Assembly (NCBI GenBank): GCA_019247135.1
Contig: JAFAPL010000612.1
Span: 1-7,817, forward strand
Direction of reading: 5' to 3'
DNA length: 7,817 bases
Source: Chloroflexota bacterium
Lineage (GTDB): Bacteria; Chloroflexota; UBA6077; CF-72
Shown here: piece by piece, positions 1 through 7,817 of the stretch
Layout: every line of letters begins with the position of its first letter
How positions within the stretch are numbered: the stretch's first letter is position 1
Notes under the pieces: model-generated
The model's database searches: none
What the model was told of the DNA's origin: nothing
The model's input: the letters and a program-made list of their open reading frames with translations, nothing else
Program-made: the position numbers and the translations under genes

Positions 1-1148
1 TGGTGGGTCGCCTGTCACAGCGCCTCGAACGACCCGATCCACGCACCTATCTCGGTCGCGGCAAGCTGTCTCAAGCGGTCGAGCTCGCCCACGCGACCGG
101 CGCTGACGTGGTGGTGGTCGACGACGAGCTTCCGCCGAATACACAGCGCGCGATGGAAGAGATCCTCGGTCGTCGCGTCGTTGACAGGACTCTTCTGATC
201 CTGGACATCTTTGCTCAGCGCGCGCGAACCCACGAAGGCCGCGTCCAGGTGGAGCTGGCGCGATTGGAGTATCTGCTGCCGCGACTTACTCGAGCGTGGA
301 CACACCTCGAACGACAGGTCGGCGGCATCGGCGTCCGCGGCGGTCCCGGCGAGACCCAGATCGAGCTCGATCGACGTCTCATTCGCACCCGCATCAGTGC
401 GCTGAAGCGTGACATCGAAAGCATTCGCGTCCACCGCGCCGGGCAGCGCTCGCAGCGCGAACGGGCCGGGCTGCCTGTTGTGGCCCTGGTGGGTTACACA
501 AACGCGGGTAAAAGCACGCTGTTCAATCGGCTCACGCAAGCCGGTGCCGTGGCCGAAGACAAGTTGTTCGCCACGCTCGATCCACTGACGCGGCGGATCG
601 TGCTGCCCGGCGGGCAGGAGGTCTTGCTGTCGGATACGGTCGGTTTCATCGCCAAGCTGCCGACCAGCCTGGTCGCCGCGTTTCGCGCGACTCTCGAGGA
701 GCTCGAGTCAGCCGACCTGTTTCTACACGCGGTCGACCTGTCCTCAGAACGCGCCGCCGAGCGCGCCGAGATCGTCCAGAGCGTCCTGGATGAGCTGAAC
801 GTCGGCGACCGTCCGATGCTCACGGTGCTCAACAAAGCTGACCTGCTGGCCGACTCGGTCGAAGCGCTGGAGAGCTCACTGCCCGAAGCGCGTGCCGCTG
901 ACAGCGTGGTCGTCTCAGCGCAGCTTGGCTGGAACATCGACGAGCTGCTCGAACGCATCGAGGCAATGCTGGAACGCGGTTTTCTCAGGCTGCGCGTGCG
1001 CATTCCGTATGACCACGCGGCGCTCGTGGACCTGTTCCATCGCAAGGGAACGATCACGACGGAACGGCATACGGAGAAAGGCACGCTGATCACGGGTTCG
1101 TTGCCTTCCCGCTTTGTCGAGCCATTCCGTCGATTTGCGGTCCGCTAA
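1..1148 (+). CDS. hflX: GTPase HflX, 5' end cut by window edge
   Basis: This is the C-terminal ~380 residues of HflX, a translational GTPase that binds the 50S subunit and splits stalled or stress-arrested ribosomes in the cytoplasm. Counting from the codon at base 3, the sequence shows an HflX N-domain signature (RPDPRTYLGRGK, then VVVVDDELPPNTQ), the Gly-rich linker GGPGETQIELDRR at about residues 113-125, and the G domain: G1 GYTNAGKST (164-172), G3 DTVGFI (211-216), G4 NKAD (277-280) and G5 VSA (304-306). A C-terminal region follows to the TAA at 1146-1148. The GTG at base 3 is most likely an internal Val: family members are about 420 or more residues and have an N-terminal segment before RPDP, so roughly 50 residues lie outside the window. 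The motifs are intact, so it looks functional. The family is certain; ribosome splitting is known from homologues and is not shown here. Confidence 0.96.
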   Translation, partial: VGRLSQRLERPDPRTYLGRGKLSQAVELAHATGADVVVVDDELPPNTQRAMEEILGRRVVDRTLLILDIFAQRARTHEGRVQVELARLEYLLPRLTRAWTHLERQVGGIGVRGGPGETQIELDRRLIRTRISALKRDIESIRVHRAGQRSQRERAGLPVVALVGYTNAGKSTLFNRLTQAGAVAEDKLFATLDPLTRRIVLPGGQEVLLSDTVGFIAKLPTSLVAAFRATLEELESADLFLHAVDLSSERAAERAEIVQSVLDELNVGDRPMLTVLNKADLLADSVEALESSLPEARAADSVVVSAQLGWNIDELLERIEAMLERGFLRLRVRIPYDHAALVDLFHRKGTITTERHTEKGTLITGSLPSRFVEPFRRFAVR

Positions 1149-1207
1149 AAAGGGCTGCGGCTACAATCCTGCGCGGCAGCCTCGATGAGGAGGAGCGCTT
1201 TTCCAAC
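1149..1207 (+). promoter_or_regulatory. hflX-gdh spacer with strong ribosome binding site and possible -10 box
   Basis: A GAGGAGGAG Shine-Dalgarno sequence lies at 1187-1195. It is 12 bases before the GTG at 1208 and 18 before the in-frame ATG at 1214, so it favours the GTG start. TACAAT at 1162-1167 differs from the TATAAT -10 consensus at one position, but I see no good -35 box at 16-18 bp upstream. Dehydrogenase transcription could therefore start here or read through from hflX. The ribosome binding site is well supported; the promoter is only a possibility. Confidence 0.45.
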
Positions 1208-2509
1208 GTGACCATGCCGCAACCCGATGTAAGCGGCGTCCGTCAGACGGATGCCAGTCTCGACGAAGACGTTTCAGCCTGGCAGGTCGCTCTCCAGCAG
1301 TACGACCGCGCCGCCGACAAGCTCGACCTGGGTAGCGCCGTACGCGACGTTCTGCGAAATCCCAAGCGCGAGGTCACGGTGCACTTTCCCGTCCAGATGG
1401 ACGACGGCTCGACGCGCGTGTTCACGGGCTTTCGCGTCTGGCACAACGTGACGCGCGGACCCGCGAAGGGTGGCATCCGCTTTCATCCGCGCACCGATCT
1501 GGCGGAAGTGCGTGCGCTGGCGATGTGGATGACGTGGAAGTGCGCGTGCGTCAAGATCCCGTACGGGGGAGCCAAAGGCGGGGTTACCTGCGACCCGAAA
1601 TCGCTCAGTGCACGCGAGCTCGAGCGCCTGACGCGGCGATTCACGACCGAGATCGCCGACATGATCGGGCCAGACAGCGACATTCCAGCACCAGACGTGA
1701 ACACGAATGCGCAGGTCATGGCGTGGATGATGGACACGTACTCGATGCATCACGGCTACTCCGTGACCGGGGTCGTCACTGGCAAGCCTGTCAGCATCGG
1801 TGGCAGCGAAGGGCGCCAGGAGGCGACTGGGCGGGGCGTCGTGTACACGATCCAGGAAGCCGCGAAAACCATCGACCTCGACCTGCGGAATGCGCGGGTT
1901 GCCGTCCAGGGATTCGGAAATGTCGGCGAAGGCGCCGCTCGCTTCATTGCCGAACTCGGAGCGCGCGTCGTTGCCGTGAGCGATAGTCGCGGTGGCGCCT
2001 ATAACGAGGACGGTCTCGATCTGGCGCTGGTTGCGCGGCACAAGCAGGAGACGGGCTCCGTCAGTGGCGCGCCGCGTACCAGACCCATTACAAACGCCGA
2101 GCTCGTCGAGATCGACTGCGACGTCCTGATTCCTGCCGCAATGGAGGGCGTCATCACCGAGCGCAACGCCCGCGGTGTCCGCGCCCACATCGTCGCGGAA
2201 GGCGCGAATGGGCCGACCACGCCAGAGGCGGATGAGGTGCTGCGCGAGCGCGGGATCATGGTCATCCCGGACATCCTCTGCAACGCGGGCGGGGTCACCG
2301 TCAGCTACTTCGAGTGGGTGCAGGATCGCGAAGAGTTCTTCTGGACGATCGACGAGATCAACGCGCGCTTACGGCGGGTGATGGTGCGGGCCTTCGAGGA
2401 CGTGCACCGCACCGCGGTCGAGCACGACATCGATATGCGGCTTGCGGCGTATATGCTCGCCGTGAGCCGCGTCGCCGAGGCCACACTCACGCGCGGCATC
2501 TATCCGTGA
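1208..2509 (+). CDS. gdhA: Glutamate dehydrogenase (Glu/Leu/Phe/Val dehydrogenase family)
   Basis: This 433-residue cytoplasmic enzyme would interconvert glutamate and 2-oxoglutarate plus ammonia using NAD(P), linking nitrogen and carbon metabolism. Its length matches the ~420-residue hexameric bacterial enzymes of the RocG/GudB type. The N-terminal substrate domain has the three conserved lysines: K87 in GPAKGGIRFHP, K111 in WMTWKCACVKIPYG, and catalytic K123 in GGAKGGV. Catalytic Asp163 lies in PAPDVNT. The Rossmann coenzyme domain carries GFGNVG at 235-240, and Asp259 ends the second strand (AVSDSRG), which hints at NAD preference. EGANGPTTPEA and PDILCNAGGVTVSYFEW are family signatures in the C-terminal half. 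The GTG start at 1208 is chosen because of the Shine-Dalgarno spacing; ATG 1214 would remove two residues. Substrate choice among Glu, Leu, Phe and Val is inferred from overall similarity to glutamate enzymes. Confidence 0.95.
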   Translation: MTMPQPDVSGVRQTDASLDEDVSAWQVALQQYDRAADKLDLGSAVRDVLRNPKREVTVHFPVQMDDGSTRVFTGFRVWHNVTRGPAKGGIRFHPRTDLAEVRALAMWMTWKCACVKIPYGGAKGGVTCDPKSLSARELERLTRRFTTEIADMIGPDSDIPAPDVNTNAQVMAWMMDTYSMHHGYSVTGVVTGKPVSIGGSEGRQEATGRGVVYTIQEAAKTIDLDLRNARVAVQGFGNVGEGAARFIAELGARVVAVSDSRGGAYNEDGLDLALVARHKQETGSVSGAPRTRPITNAELVEIDCDVLIPAAMEGVITERNARGVRAHIVAEGANGPTTPEADEVLRERGIMVIPDILCNAGGVTVSYFEWVQDREEFFWTIDEINARLRRVMVRAFEDVHRTAVEHDIDMRLAAYMLAVSRVAEATLTRGIYP

Positions 2510-2517
2510 GCGGTGAG

Positions 2518-2598
2518 GATTAGCAATCAGGTAGCAGTCAGTTAGCAACTCGTTAGTTGCCGCGGCGTTGCGTACCTGATATCTGCTAAGCGCTAATC
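2518..2598. repeat. Nested inverted repeat of about 81 bp
   Basis: Three sets of complementary arms are nested. GATTAGC (2518-2524) pairs with GCTAATC (2592-2598), ATCAGGTA (2526-2533) with TACCTGAT (2573-2580), and GCAACT (2545-2550) with AGTTGC (2555-2560) around a 4-base CGTT loop. The right arm has 10 extra unpaired bases (the 2581-2591 stretch against a single base at 2525), which contain another inverted TAGCA copy. The whole could form a branched hairpin in RNA or a cruciform in DNA. It may be an operator, an mRNA 5' structure or processing site, or a dispersed palindromic repeat. Confidence 0.65.
2521..2553 (+). repeat. Three 11-bp direct repeats (TAGCA-type)
   Basis: Three consecutive 11-base units, TAGCAATCAGG (2521-2531), TAGCAGTCAGT (2532-2542) and TAGCAACTCGT (2543-2553), share TAGCA in exact register; units 1 and 2 match at 9 of 11 positions. 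A fourth partial copy begins TAG at 2554. An 11-bp period puts each copy on the same face of the helix, as in the direct-repeat sites of OmpR/PhoB-family response regulators. That regulator type is an inference; no regulator gene is in the window. Confidence 0.6.
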
Positions 2599-2617
2599 GC
2601 TTCGAGGAGACGAGTCG

Positions 2618-5128
2618 ATGGCGTTGAGTTCTCCCCGCGCTCGACCATGGGCACCTGGTCGGGTTCCTAATCGCCTTCTGTTGCTCGGACTCGCCGCGGC
2701 GATCGCGCTCGGAGGCGCCTACCTGGTCCTGGCCAATCCCGTGGGCCGCAACCAGCAGGCGCCCACGTACGACACCGCCCAGGTCACCCAGGGCAACCTG
2801 CAGGTAACGGTCAGCGCGACCGGGCCTATCACCAGCCCCAGCAACGTGCCACTCTCGTTCAAGAGCTCGGGGATTTTGACCGAGCTGGACGTCAGCGTCG
2901 GTCAACCGGTCAAAGCCGGCCAGGTGCTCGCGCGAGAGGACACCAGCGATCTCGAGGCGCAGCTCGCTCAGGCGCAGTCGACGTTTGCCTCGCAGCAAGC
3001 CAACCAGGCAAAGGTCGAAGCTGGCGTGACGCCCGAGCAGGTCGCCGCCGCGCGGGCTCAGGTGAACTCGGCGCAGACCACCGTCGACAGCTCCCAGCGC
3101 AGCCTGGACGCCGTGGCGGCGAACGCGAATTCGACGCTCGCCTCGGCTCAGCAGGACATCAATTCGGCTCAGGCAACCCTCCAGTCCAACCAGCAGAACC
3201 TGCAGGACATTCAGCAGCAGGCGACGCTCGCGTTGCAGGCCGATCAGTCCGCCCTCGACAACGCCCGCCAGGCATACCAGGACCAGCTGGGTTCGTTCCA
3301 TGCCAACTGGGACCAGGTTCAGGCACAGTTGGACCAGGACCAATTGACCGTGCAGAATTCGCAGCGCAGCCTCGACGACGCCAACGCTGCATTGGCCGCG
3401 ACGCAGAAAGCGATCGACCAGGGCAACCAGGCCGATGCGGTCACGATCCAGAACGCGCGCGACGTGCTGAGCAATGCGCAGGCGTCGTACGCGGCGACTC
3501 AGCAACAGGTCACAGCCACGCTACAAGCGGATCAGGTGGCGGTTCAGAACGCGCAGCGCAATCTGTCGGACGCGCGGACGGCCGCGAACAACGCCCAGGT
3601 CGTCGCCGCAGCGAGCAACAACGTTGCACAAGCGCAAGTCAATCAGGCGCAGAATAGCCCGGCCTCGAATTCCGCCAGCATCGGCACCGCACAGGCTCAG
3701 CAGAACCTGACTCAGGCGCAGAACGCCTCGACGCTCGCGAATTCCCAGTCCAACGTGACGACGGCGCAGAATGCCTTGAACACCGCGCAGGCAACCCTGG
3801 CCAACGATCAAGCCCGCAACCAGCAGACGCTCGTGTCCGCCCAGGGCCAGATCACGTCTGCGCAGAACACCCTCAAGAGCAACCTGGCTCAGCAGCAAAC
3901 CGACCTGGCGAAGAACGACCAGAGTCTTCTGACGTCCCAGAGCCAGGTCAACCAGGCGCAAAATACTCTCGCGACGGCCCGGGCAACGCTCGCGGCCGAT
4001 CAGGCTCGCAACGGTCAGGCACTGGAATCGGCGAGGTCAAGCGTCAATCAAGCCCTCAGCGCGGTCATCACCAGCGAGCAGGCTCTGGAAAACGACGCGG
4101 CGAAGCAGCAGGCCTCAGCCGACACTGCCCAGAACCAGGTGACGCAGGCCCAGGCAGCACTGGACAAGGCGAAACTCACCTATCAGGGGACCACCGACCA
4201 GCAAAGCGCGAATATCATCAACGCGCAGAACCAGTTGGCGCAGGCGCAAGCGAGCCTGCTGCAGCAACAAGCAAACGCTGACCAGACCACGGCAGCCCCG
4301 ACACAGGCCGACATCGACCAGGCCCGAGCGCAGTCGCGCAACGCGCAAGCCGCGCTCCAGTTAGCGCAGGCGAACCTGCAGGCGGCCACCCTGGTCGCAC
4401 CAACTGACGGGACCGTATCGGCGATTGGCGGCTCGGTCGGCCAATGGGTCAGTGGCGGTCCGACCGGTGGCAACGCCGCCAGCACCAGCGCCACCACGAC
4501 GAACACGGCTGGCGGGATGGTGACGCTGACGGACATCGCCACACCTGAGGTAAACGCGCAGATCAGCGAGGCTGACGTCGGACGCGTACGGCCCGGCCAG
4601 AAGGCGTCGTTCACGGTAACCGCGTTTCCTGGCCGCACGTTCACTGGCACCGTGGCGACCATCCAGCCCGCGGGTCAGACAACGTCGAACGTGGTCACTT
4701 ACAACGTGCTGATTGCGGCCGACCGAACGCCCGACGACGTTCAGCTCCTTCCGAGCATGACCGCGACGGTGACCCTCATCACCGAGGAAGACGAGAACGC
4801 GGTGCTGGTCCCGAATGCCGCCATTGCGTACGCGCAGGGTCAGCGCGGTGGTCAGGTGGGCGGCCAGGGGCCCGAGAACGCGGCCGTCATGGTCATGCGC
4901 GAGGGAGCCCCGCAGCGGGTGCCGATCCAGATCGGCAGTACAGACGGGCAGAACACGGTCGTGCTGCGTGGTTTGCAGCCGGGAGACGCCGTGGTCGTCG
5001 GCACATCGCTCGGCGGAGGCACGGCGCAGCGCAGCGGCGGAAGTGGCCTGCCTGGCTTGCCGTTCGGCGGCGGAGGCGGCGGCGCTCGCCCAGCCGGACC
5101 TGGGCCAGCGGGTGGACGCGGCGGATGA
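2618..5128 (+). CDS. Giant membrane-fusion protein (HlyD/MacA/YknX-like) with ~480-residue coiled coil
   Basis: This is the periplasmic-adaptor/membrane-fusion subunit of a MacB-type exporter, 836 residues against about 370-400 for MacA. A basic N-terminus ([11 protein letters not shown]) leads into one membrane helix at ~19-40. The first half of the lipoyl-like domain is at ~79-110 ([19 protein letters not shown]). Residues ~110-588 form an Ala/Gln/Asn-rich heptad coiled coil with Ala-Gln pairs recurring every seven residues. The second lipoyl half is at 592-607 ([14 protein letters not shown]), then a Gly/Ser/Thr-rich loop, a beta-barrel domain (~634-720; [15 protein letters not shown]) and a membrane-proximal domain with a Gly/Gln-rich insert (740-754). 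A Gly/Pro tail ends the protein. Normal family sequence flanks the coil on both sides ([14 protein letters not shown] before it, [12 protein letters not shown] near its end), so the extra length is an expanded hairpin rather than a fusion. The ATG is supported by GAGGAG eight bases upstream. The stop overlaps the ATPase start. Its cargo cannot be read from sequence. Confidence 0.92.
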   Translation: MALSSPRARPWAPGRVPNRLLLLGLAAAIALGGAYLVLANPVGRNQQAPTYDTAQVTQGNLQVTVSATGPITSPSNVPLSFKSSGILTELDVSVGQPVKAGQVLAREDTSDLEAQLAQAQSTFASQQANQAKVEAGVTPEQVAAARAQVNSAQTTVDSSQRSLDAVAANANSTLASAQQDINSAQATLQSNQQNLQDIQQQATLALQADQSALDNARQAYQDQLGSFHANWDQVQAQLDQDQLTVQNSQRSLDDANAALAATQKAIDQGNQADAVTIQNARDVLSNAQASYAATQQQVTATLQADQVAVQNAQRNLSDARTAANNAQVVAAASNNVAQAQVNQAQNSPASNSASIGTAQAQQNLTQAQNASTLANSQSNVTTAQNALNTAQATLANDQARNQQTLVSAQGQITSAQNTLKSNLAQQQTDLAKNDQSLLTSQSQVNQAQNTLATARATLAADQARNGQALESARSSVNQALSAVITSEQALENDAAKQQASADTAQNQVTQAQAALDKAKLTYQGTTDQQSANIINAQNQLAQAQASLLQQQANADQTTAAPTQADIDQARAQSRNAQAALQLAQANLQAATLVAPTDGTVSAIGGSVGQWVSGGPTGGNAASTSATTTNTAGGMVTLTDIATPEVNAQISEADVGRVRPGQKASFTVTAFPGRTFTGTVATIQPAGQTTSNVVTYNVLIAADRTPDDVQLLPSMTATVTLITEEDENAVLVPNAAIAYAQGQRGGQVGGQGPENAAVMVMREGAPQRVPIQIGSTDGQNTVVLRGLQPGDAVVVGTSLGGGTAQRSGGSGLPGLPFGGGGGGARPAGPGPAGGRGG
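3350..3598 (+). repeat. Internal 64-residue repeat in first arm of the coiled coil
   Basis: Residues 245-263 ([11 protein letters not shown]...) match residues 309-327 ([11 protein letters not shown]...), exactly 64 residues apart, at bases 3350-3406 and 3542-3598. I count 10 identities in 19 residues. In between, ATLALQADQ at ~202 resembles ATLQADQ near 300. Part of the match is the low-complexity Ala/Gln background, but the shared QRxLxDA order exceeds simple composition. Confidence 0.5.
3746..4066 (+). repeat. Internal 64-residue repeat in second arm of the coiled coil
   Basis: Residues 377-419 (bases 3746-3874) and 441-483 (bases 3938-4066) align without gaps at a spacing of 64 residues, with about 23 identities in 43. 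The clearest core is [14 protein letters not shown] against [14 protein letters not shown]. Third-codon positions have diverged widely, so the duplication is old or the pattern is held by selection on the protein. The spacing is the same as that of the repeat in the first arm. Confidence 0.6.
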
Positions 5129-5906
5129 TCGTGACCGCGCCGAGCACGAACGGGCACCATGTTTCCGAGCCGAAAGTCCCGGTCATCGAGGTGGCGGATC
5201 TGCACAAGGACTATCGGCTCGCGGCGACCGTCGTGCACGCGCTCCGAGGCGTCTCGCTGCGCGTCGAACAAGGCGAGTTCGTCGCCGTCATGGGCCCGTC
5301 CGGCTCGGGCAAATCGACTTTCATGAACCTGATCGGGTGCCTGGACCGTCCGACCGCGGGCTCGTATGCCCTCGACGGAGTGGAAGTCACCCGCCTCAGC
5401 CCGACCCAACTGGCCGCACTGCGCAACGAGAAGCTCGGCTTCATCTTTCAGGGCTTCAACCTGTTGCCGCGTATGGACGCGCTCGGCAACGTGCTCCTGC
5501 CAATGGTGTACGCCGGCTCGCCTGGAAAGGTCCGCCGCGAACGCGCGCTCGCCGCGCTAGAGGCAGTCGGACTGGGTGATCGCGCCCACCACCGGCCGAA
5601 CGAGCTTTCAGGCGGTCAGCAGCAGCGGGTCGCGATTGCTCGGGCGCTCGTGAACGCGCCGAGCCTGATTCTCGCCGACGAACCGACAGGCAACCTGGAC
5701 TCGCGCACGAGCGTCGAAATCATGGCCATCTTGCAGCGGCTCAATGAATCGGGCGCGACCATCCTGCTCGTCACCCACGAGCCCGACATCGCCACGTTCT
5801 GCTCGCGGACGGTCGCGTTCAAAGACGGCCTGGTGGTCTCGGATCGCCCGAGCCGGAAGGTGGTCTCGGCCGCGGAAGCGCTGGCGCGTCTGCCCGCGGA
5901 GGTTGA

Positions 5907-5910
<4 letters not shown>
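5125..5910 (+). CDS. ABC transporter ATPase, MacB/LolD/YknY type
   Basis: This 261-residue nucleotide-binding subunit would hydrolyse ATP on the cytoplasmic face to drive the permease encoded next. All motifs are intact: Walker [10 protein letters not shown] (57-65, Lys63), Q-loop Gln109 in FIFQGFN, signature LSGGQQQR (161-168), Walker B LILADEP (181-187, Glu186), D-loop GNLD (189-192) and switch His218 in VTHEP. The [14 protein letters not shown] stretch and the GNLDSRTS motif are typical of the MacB/LolD/FtsE branch, whose members act on substrates already outside the cytoplasm. The ATG overlaps the previous stop as ATGA; no strong Shine-Dalgarno precedes it, which fits translational coupling. 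GTG 5131 is an alternative start. The first ~18 residues are a poorly conserved leader. In E. coli MacB the ATPase and permease are one polypeptide; here they are separate. Confidence 0.95.
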
Positions 5911-7231
<1,321 letters not shown>

Positions 7232-7235
<4 letters not shown>

Positions 7236-7817
7236 TCTTCCGCCGCACGTTGAGCGCCGTTTGCGCCGTTGCGCTCCTGGCCTCCAGCGCGTGCGGCAGC
7301 CTTCCATTCGGCGGCACCCAGCCCGCAGCCTCGCCTTCGCCGAGCGCGCAGGCAGGCGGCGGATTCCAGCGCGGCCAGGGCGGGCAAGGCGGCCAGGCTG
7401 GTCAGGGCGGCCAGCGCCGCGCTGCCGCGTCGGCCGTGCCGTCGCCCAGTCCAGCAGTCGCGGCGACGGGGCTCGCTGCGCTCGGCGCAACGCTCTCGGG
7501 TGAGTACGCGGTCACCGCGAACCTGGACGACCGATCGCTTTCGGTGATCCCGATCGGCCAGGCGCGGGCGGTGGCTAACGTGCCGCTCGATATCGCGCCG
7601 AGCTCGTCGGTGGCCGCCATGGCGACGTCCGATCGCGTGTACGTCTCCGATCAGGCGTCCGGGAGCCACACGCTCGCACAGGTGAGCCTGAGCAGCGCCA
7701 GCCAGACGGGCCGCGTCGACGCGGGCGACACGGTTGACAGAATAGTGTCTCCGCCAGGTGCAGCGACTGGGCCGTTGCTGGTGCTGACGGCCGGCGACAA
7801 CACGCTGCGTTCGCTCG
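7232..7817 (+). CDS. Lipoprotein with probable beta-propeller domain, 3' end cut by window edge
   Basis: An open frame of 195 codons starts at ATG 7232, overlaps the permease stop as ATGA, and has no stop before the window ends. The start MIFRRTLSAVCAVALLASSAC-GS is a lipoprotein signal: charged N-terminus, hydrophobic core and a lipobox with Cys21 as the likely lipidated residue (Ser-Ser-Ala before it, an accepted but not classic lipobox). Residues 29-78 are a low-complexity linker rich in Pro, Ser, Gly and Gln, including a GGQ tandem at 48-61. From about residue 88 the sequence turns into short strands such as YAVTANLDDRSLSVIPI (92-108) and DRVYVSD (134-140), resembling YVTN/YncE-type propeller blades. 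It would sit on the outer face of the membrane, tethered beside the exporter. Its function is unknown; a substrate-binding or assembly role is inferred from the operon alone. Confidence 0.82.
7373..7414 (+). repeat. GGQ-coding tandem repeat (9-base period) in lipoprotein linker
   Basis: Between residues 48 and 61 the lipoprotein reads GQ-GGQ-GGQ-AGQ-GGQ, encoded by degenerate 9-base units such as GGCCAGGGC and GGGCAAGGC. It lies in the flexible linker between the lipidated Cys and the folded domain, so copy number could vary without harming the fold. Codon choice varies between units, so the repeat is not a very recent expansion. Confidence 0.6.

Larger units (their letters stand above)
2510..2617. 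promoter_or_regulatory. Spacer upstream of exporter operon, probable control region
   Basis: This 108-base gap separates the dehydrogenase stop codon from the exporter operon and is visibly richer in A and T than the genes on either side. It contains 11-bp direct repeats and a nested inverted repeat (listed separately), and ends in GAGGAG at 2604-2609, eight bases before the ATG at 2618, which fixes that start. A weak -35-like TTGCCG (2557-2562) is followed 17 bp later by TATCTG (2580-2585). This promoter match is poor and is offered only as a candidate. No U-run follows any stem, so I see no intrinsic terminator for the dehydrogenase gene. Confidence 0.5.

Noticed and set aside
3..5. GTG at base 3 as the real start of hflX
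   Set aside because: The HflX N-domain normally extends further upstream, and no ribosome binding site can be seen; the gene is most simply cut by the window edge.
1153..1181. Possible terminator hairpin after hflX (GGCTGC/GCAGCC)
   Set aside because: The stem is 6 bp with a 17-base loop and no T-run follows; it also overlaps the possible -10 box.
2545..2560. Hairpin GCAACT-CGTT-AGTTGC as intrinsic terminator of the dehydrogenase gene
   Set aside because: The stem is followed by CGCGGCG and not by a T-run. It is better read as part of the larger inverted-repeat element.
2568..2597. Promoter TTGCGT / GCTAAT with 18-bp spacing
   Set aside because: Only 3 of 6 and 4 of 6 consensus matches, and the implied start point would fall on the ribosome binding site.
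2521..2598. CRISPR-like array
   Set aside because: The repeats are 11 bp, directly adjacent without spacers, and degenerate; no cas genes are present.
2369..3505. Long open frame on the - strand (378 codons) across the spacer and the fusion-protein gene
   Set aside because: It is antisense to strongly supported dehydrogenase and fusion-protein coding sequence, its product resembles no family I recognise, and stop-poor antisense frames are expected in GC-rich DNA.
4815..5579. Open frame of 254 codons on the + strand in another frame
   Set aside because: It overlaps the end of the fusion protein and the Walker A region of the ATPase; its Arg/Ala/Ser-rich product is a frame-shift shadow.

Overview
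The window is GC-rich bacterial DNA, densely coded, with every convincing gene on the + strand. It holds the 3' part of an HflX GTPase gene, a complete glutamate dehydrogenase gene, and a four-gene operon for a MacA/MacB-type ABC export system. The last gene of that operon runs off the right edge. No rRNA, tRNA, CRISPR array, transposase or phage gene is visible. GC-rich codons, GTG starts, a split MacB-type transporter and a lipoprotein with an 'SSAC-GS' lipobox would fit a high-GC, possibly single-membrane lineage such as Chloroflexota, Dormibacterota or Actinomycetota. That placement is an inference; no marker here settles it.

Left part (1-2509): hflX lacks its 5' end. A 59-base gap with a strong Shine-Dalgarno sequence leads to a catabolic-type, hexameric NAD(P)-dependent glutamate dehydrogenase with all key lysines and the catalytic aspartate. 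These look like ordinary chromosomal housekeeping genes.

Spacer (2510-2617): these 108 bases hold an unusual element. Three 11-bp direct repeats beginning TAGCA lie inside a nested inverted repeat of about 81 bp. It sits just upstream of the exporter operon and is the best candidate for its control site, or else it is a dispersed palindromic repeat.

Right part (2618-7817): the exporter operon consists of a membrane-fusion (HlyD/MacA-type) protein, an ABC ATPase, a FtsX/MacB-type permease and a lipoprotein with a probable beta-propeller domain. All three junctions are 4-base start/stop overlaps (ATGA, GTGA, ATGA), so the proteins are probably translationally coupled and work as one complex. 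The ATPase would power the permease in the membrane, the fusion protein would be anchored by one N-terminal helix and project outward, and the lipoprotein would sit on the outer face of the membrane.

The striking feature is the membrane-fusion protein. At 836 residues it is more than twice the usual MacA length. Nearly all the excess is an Ala/Gln/Asn-rich heptad coiled coil of about 480 residues, inserted where the family normally has a short alpha-hairpin. A Pro/Gly/Ser/Asn break falls almost exactly at its midpoint, suggesting a single hairpin with arms of about 235 residues each, roughly 35 nm if fully helical. Both arms contain 64-residue internal repeats. A stalk of that size next to an unlinked surface lipoprotein is the part of this window most likely to be biologically new.
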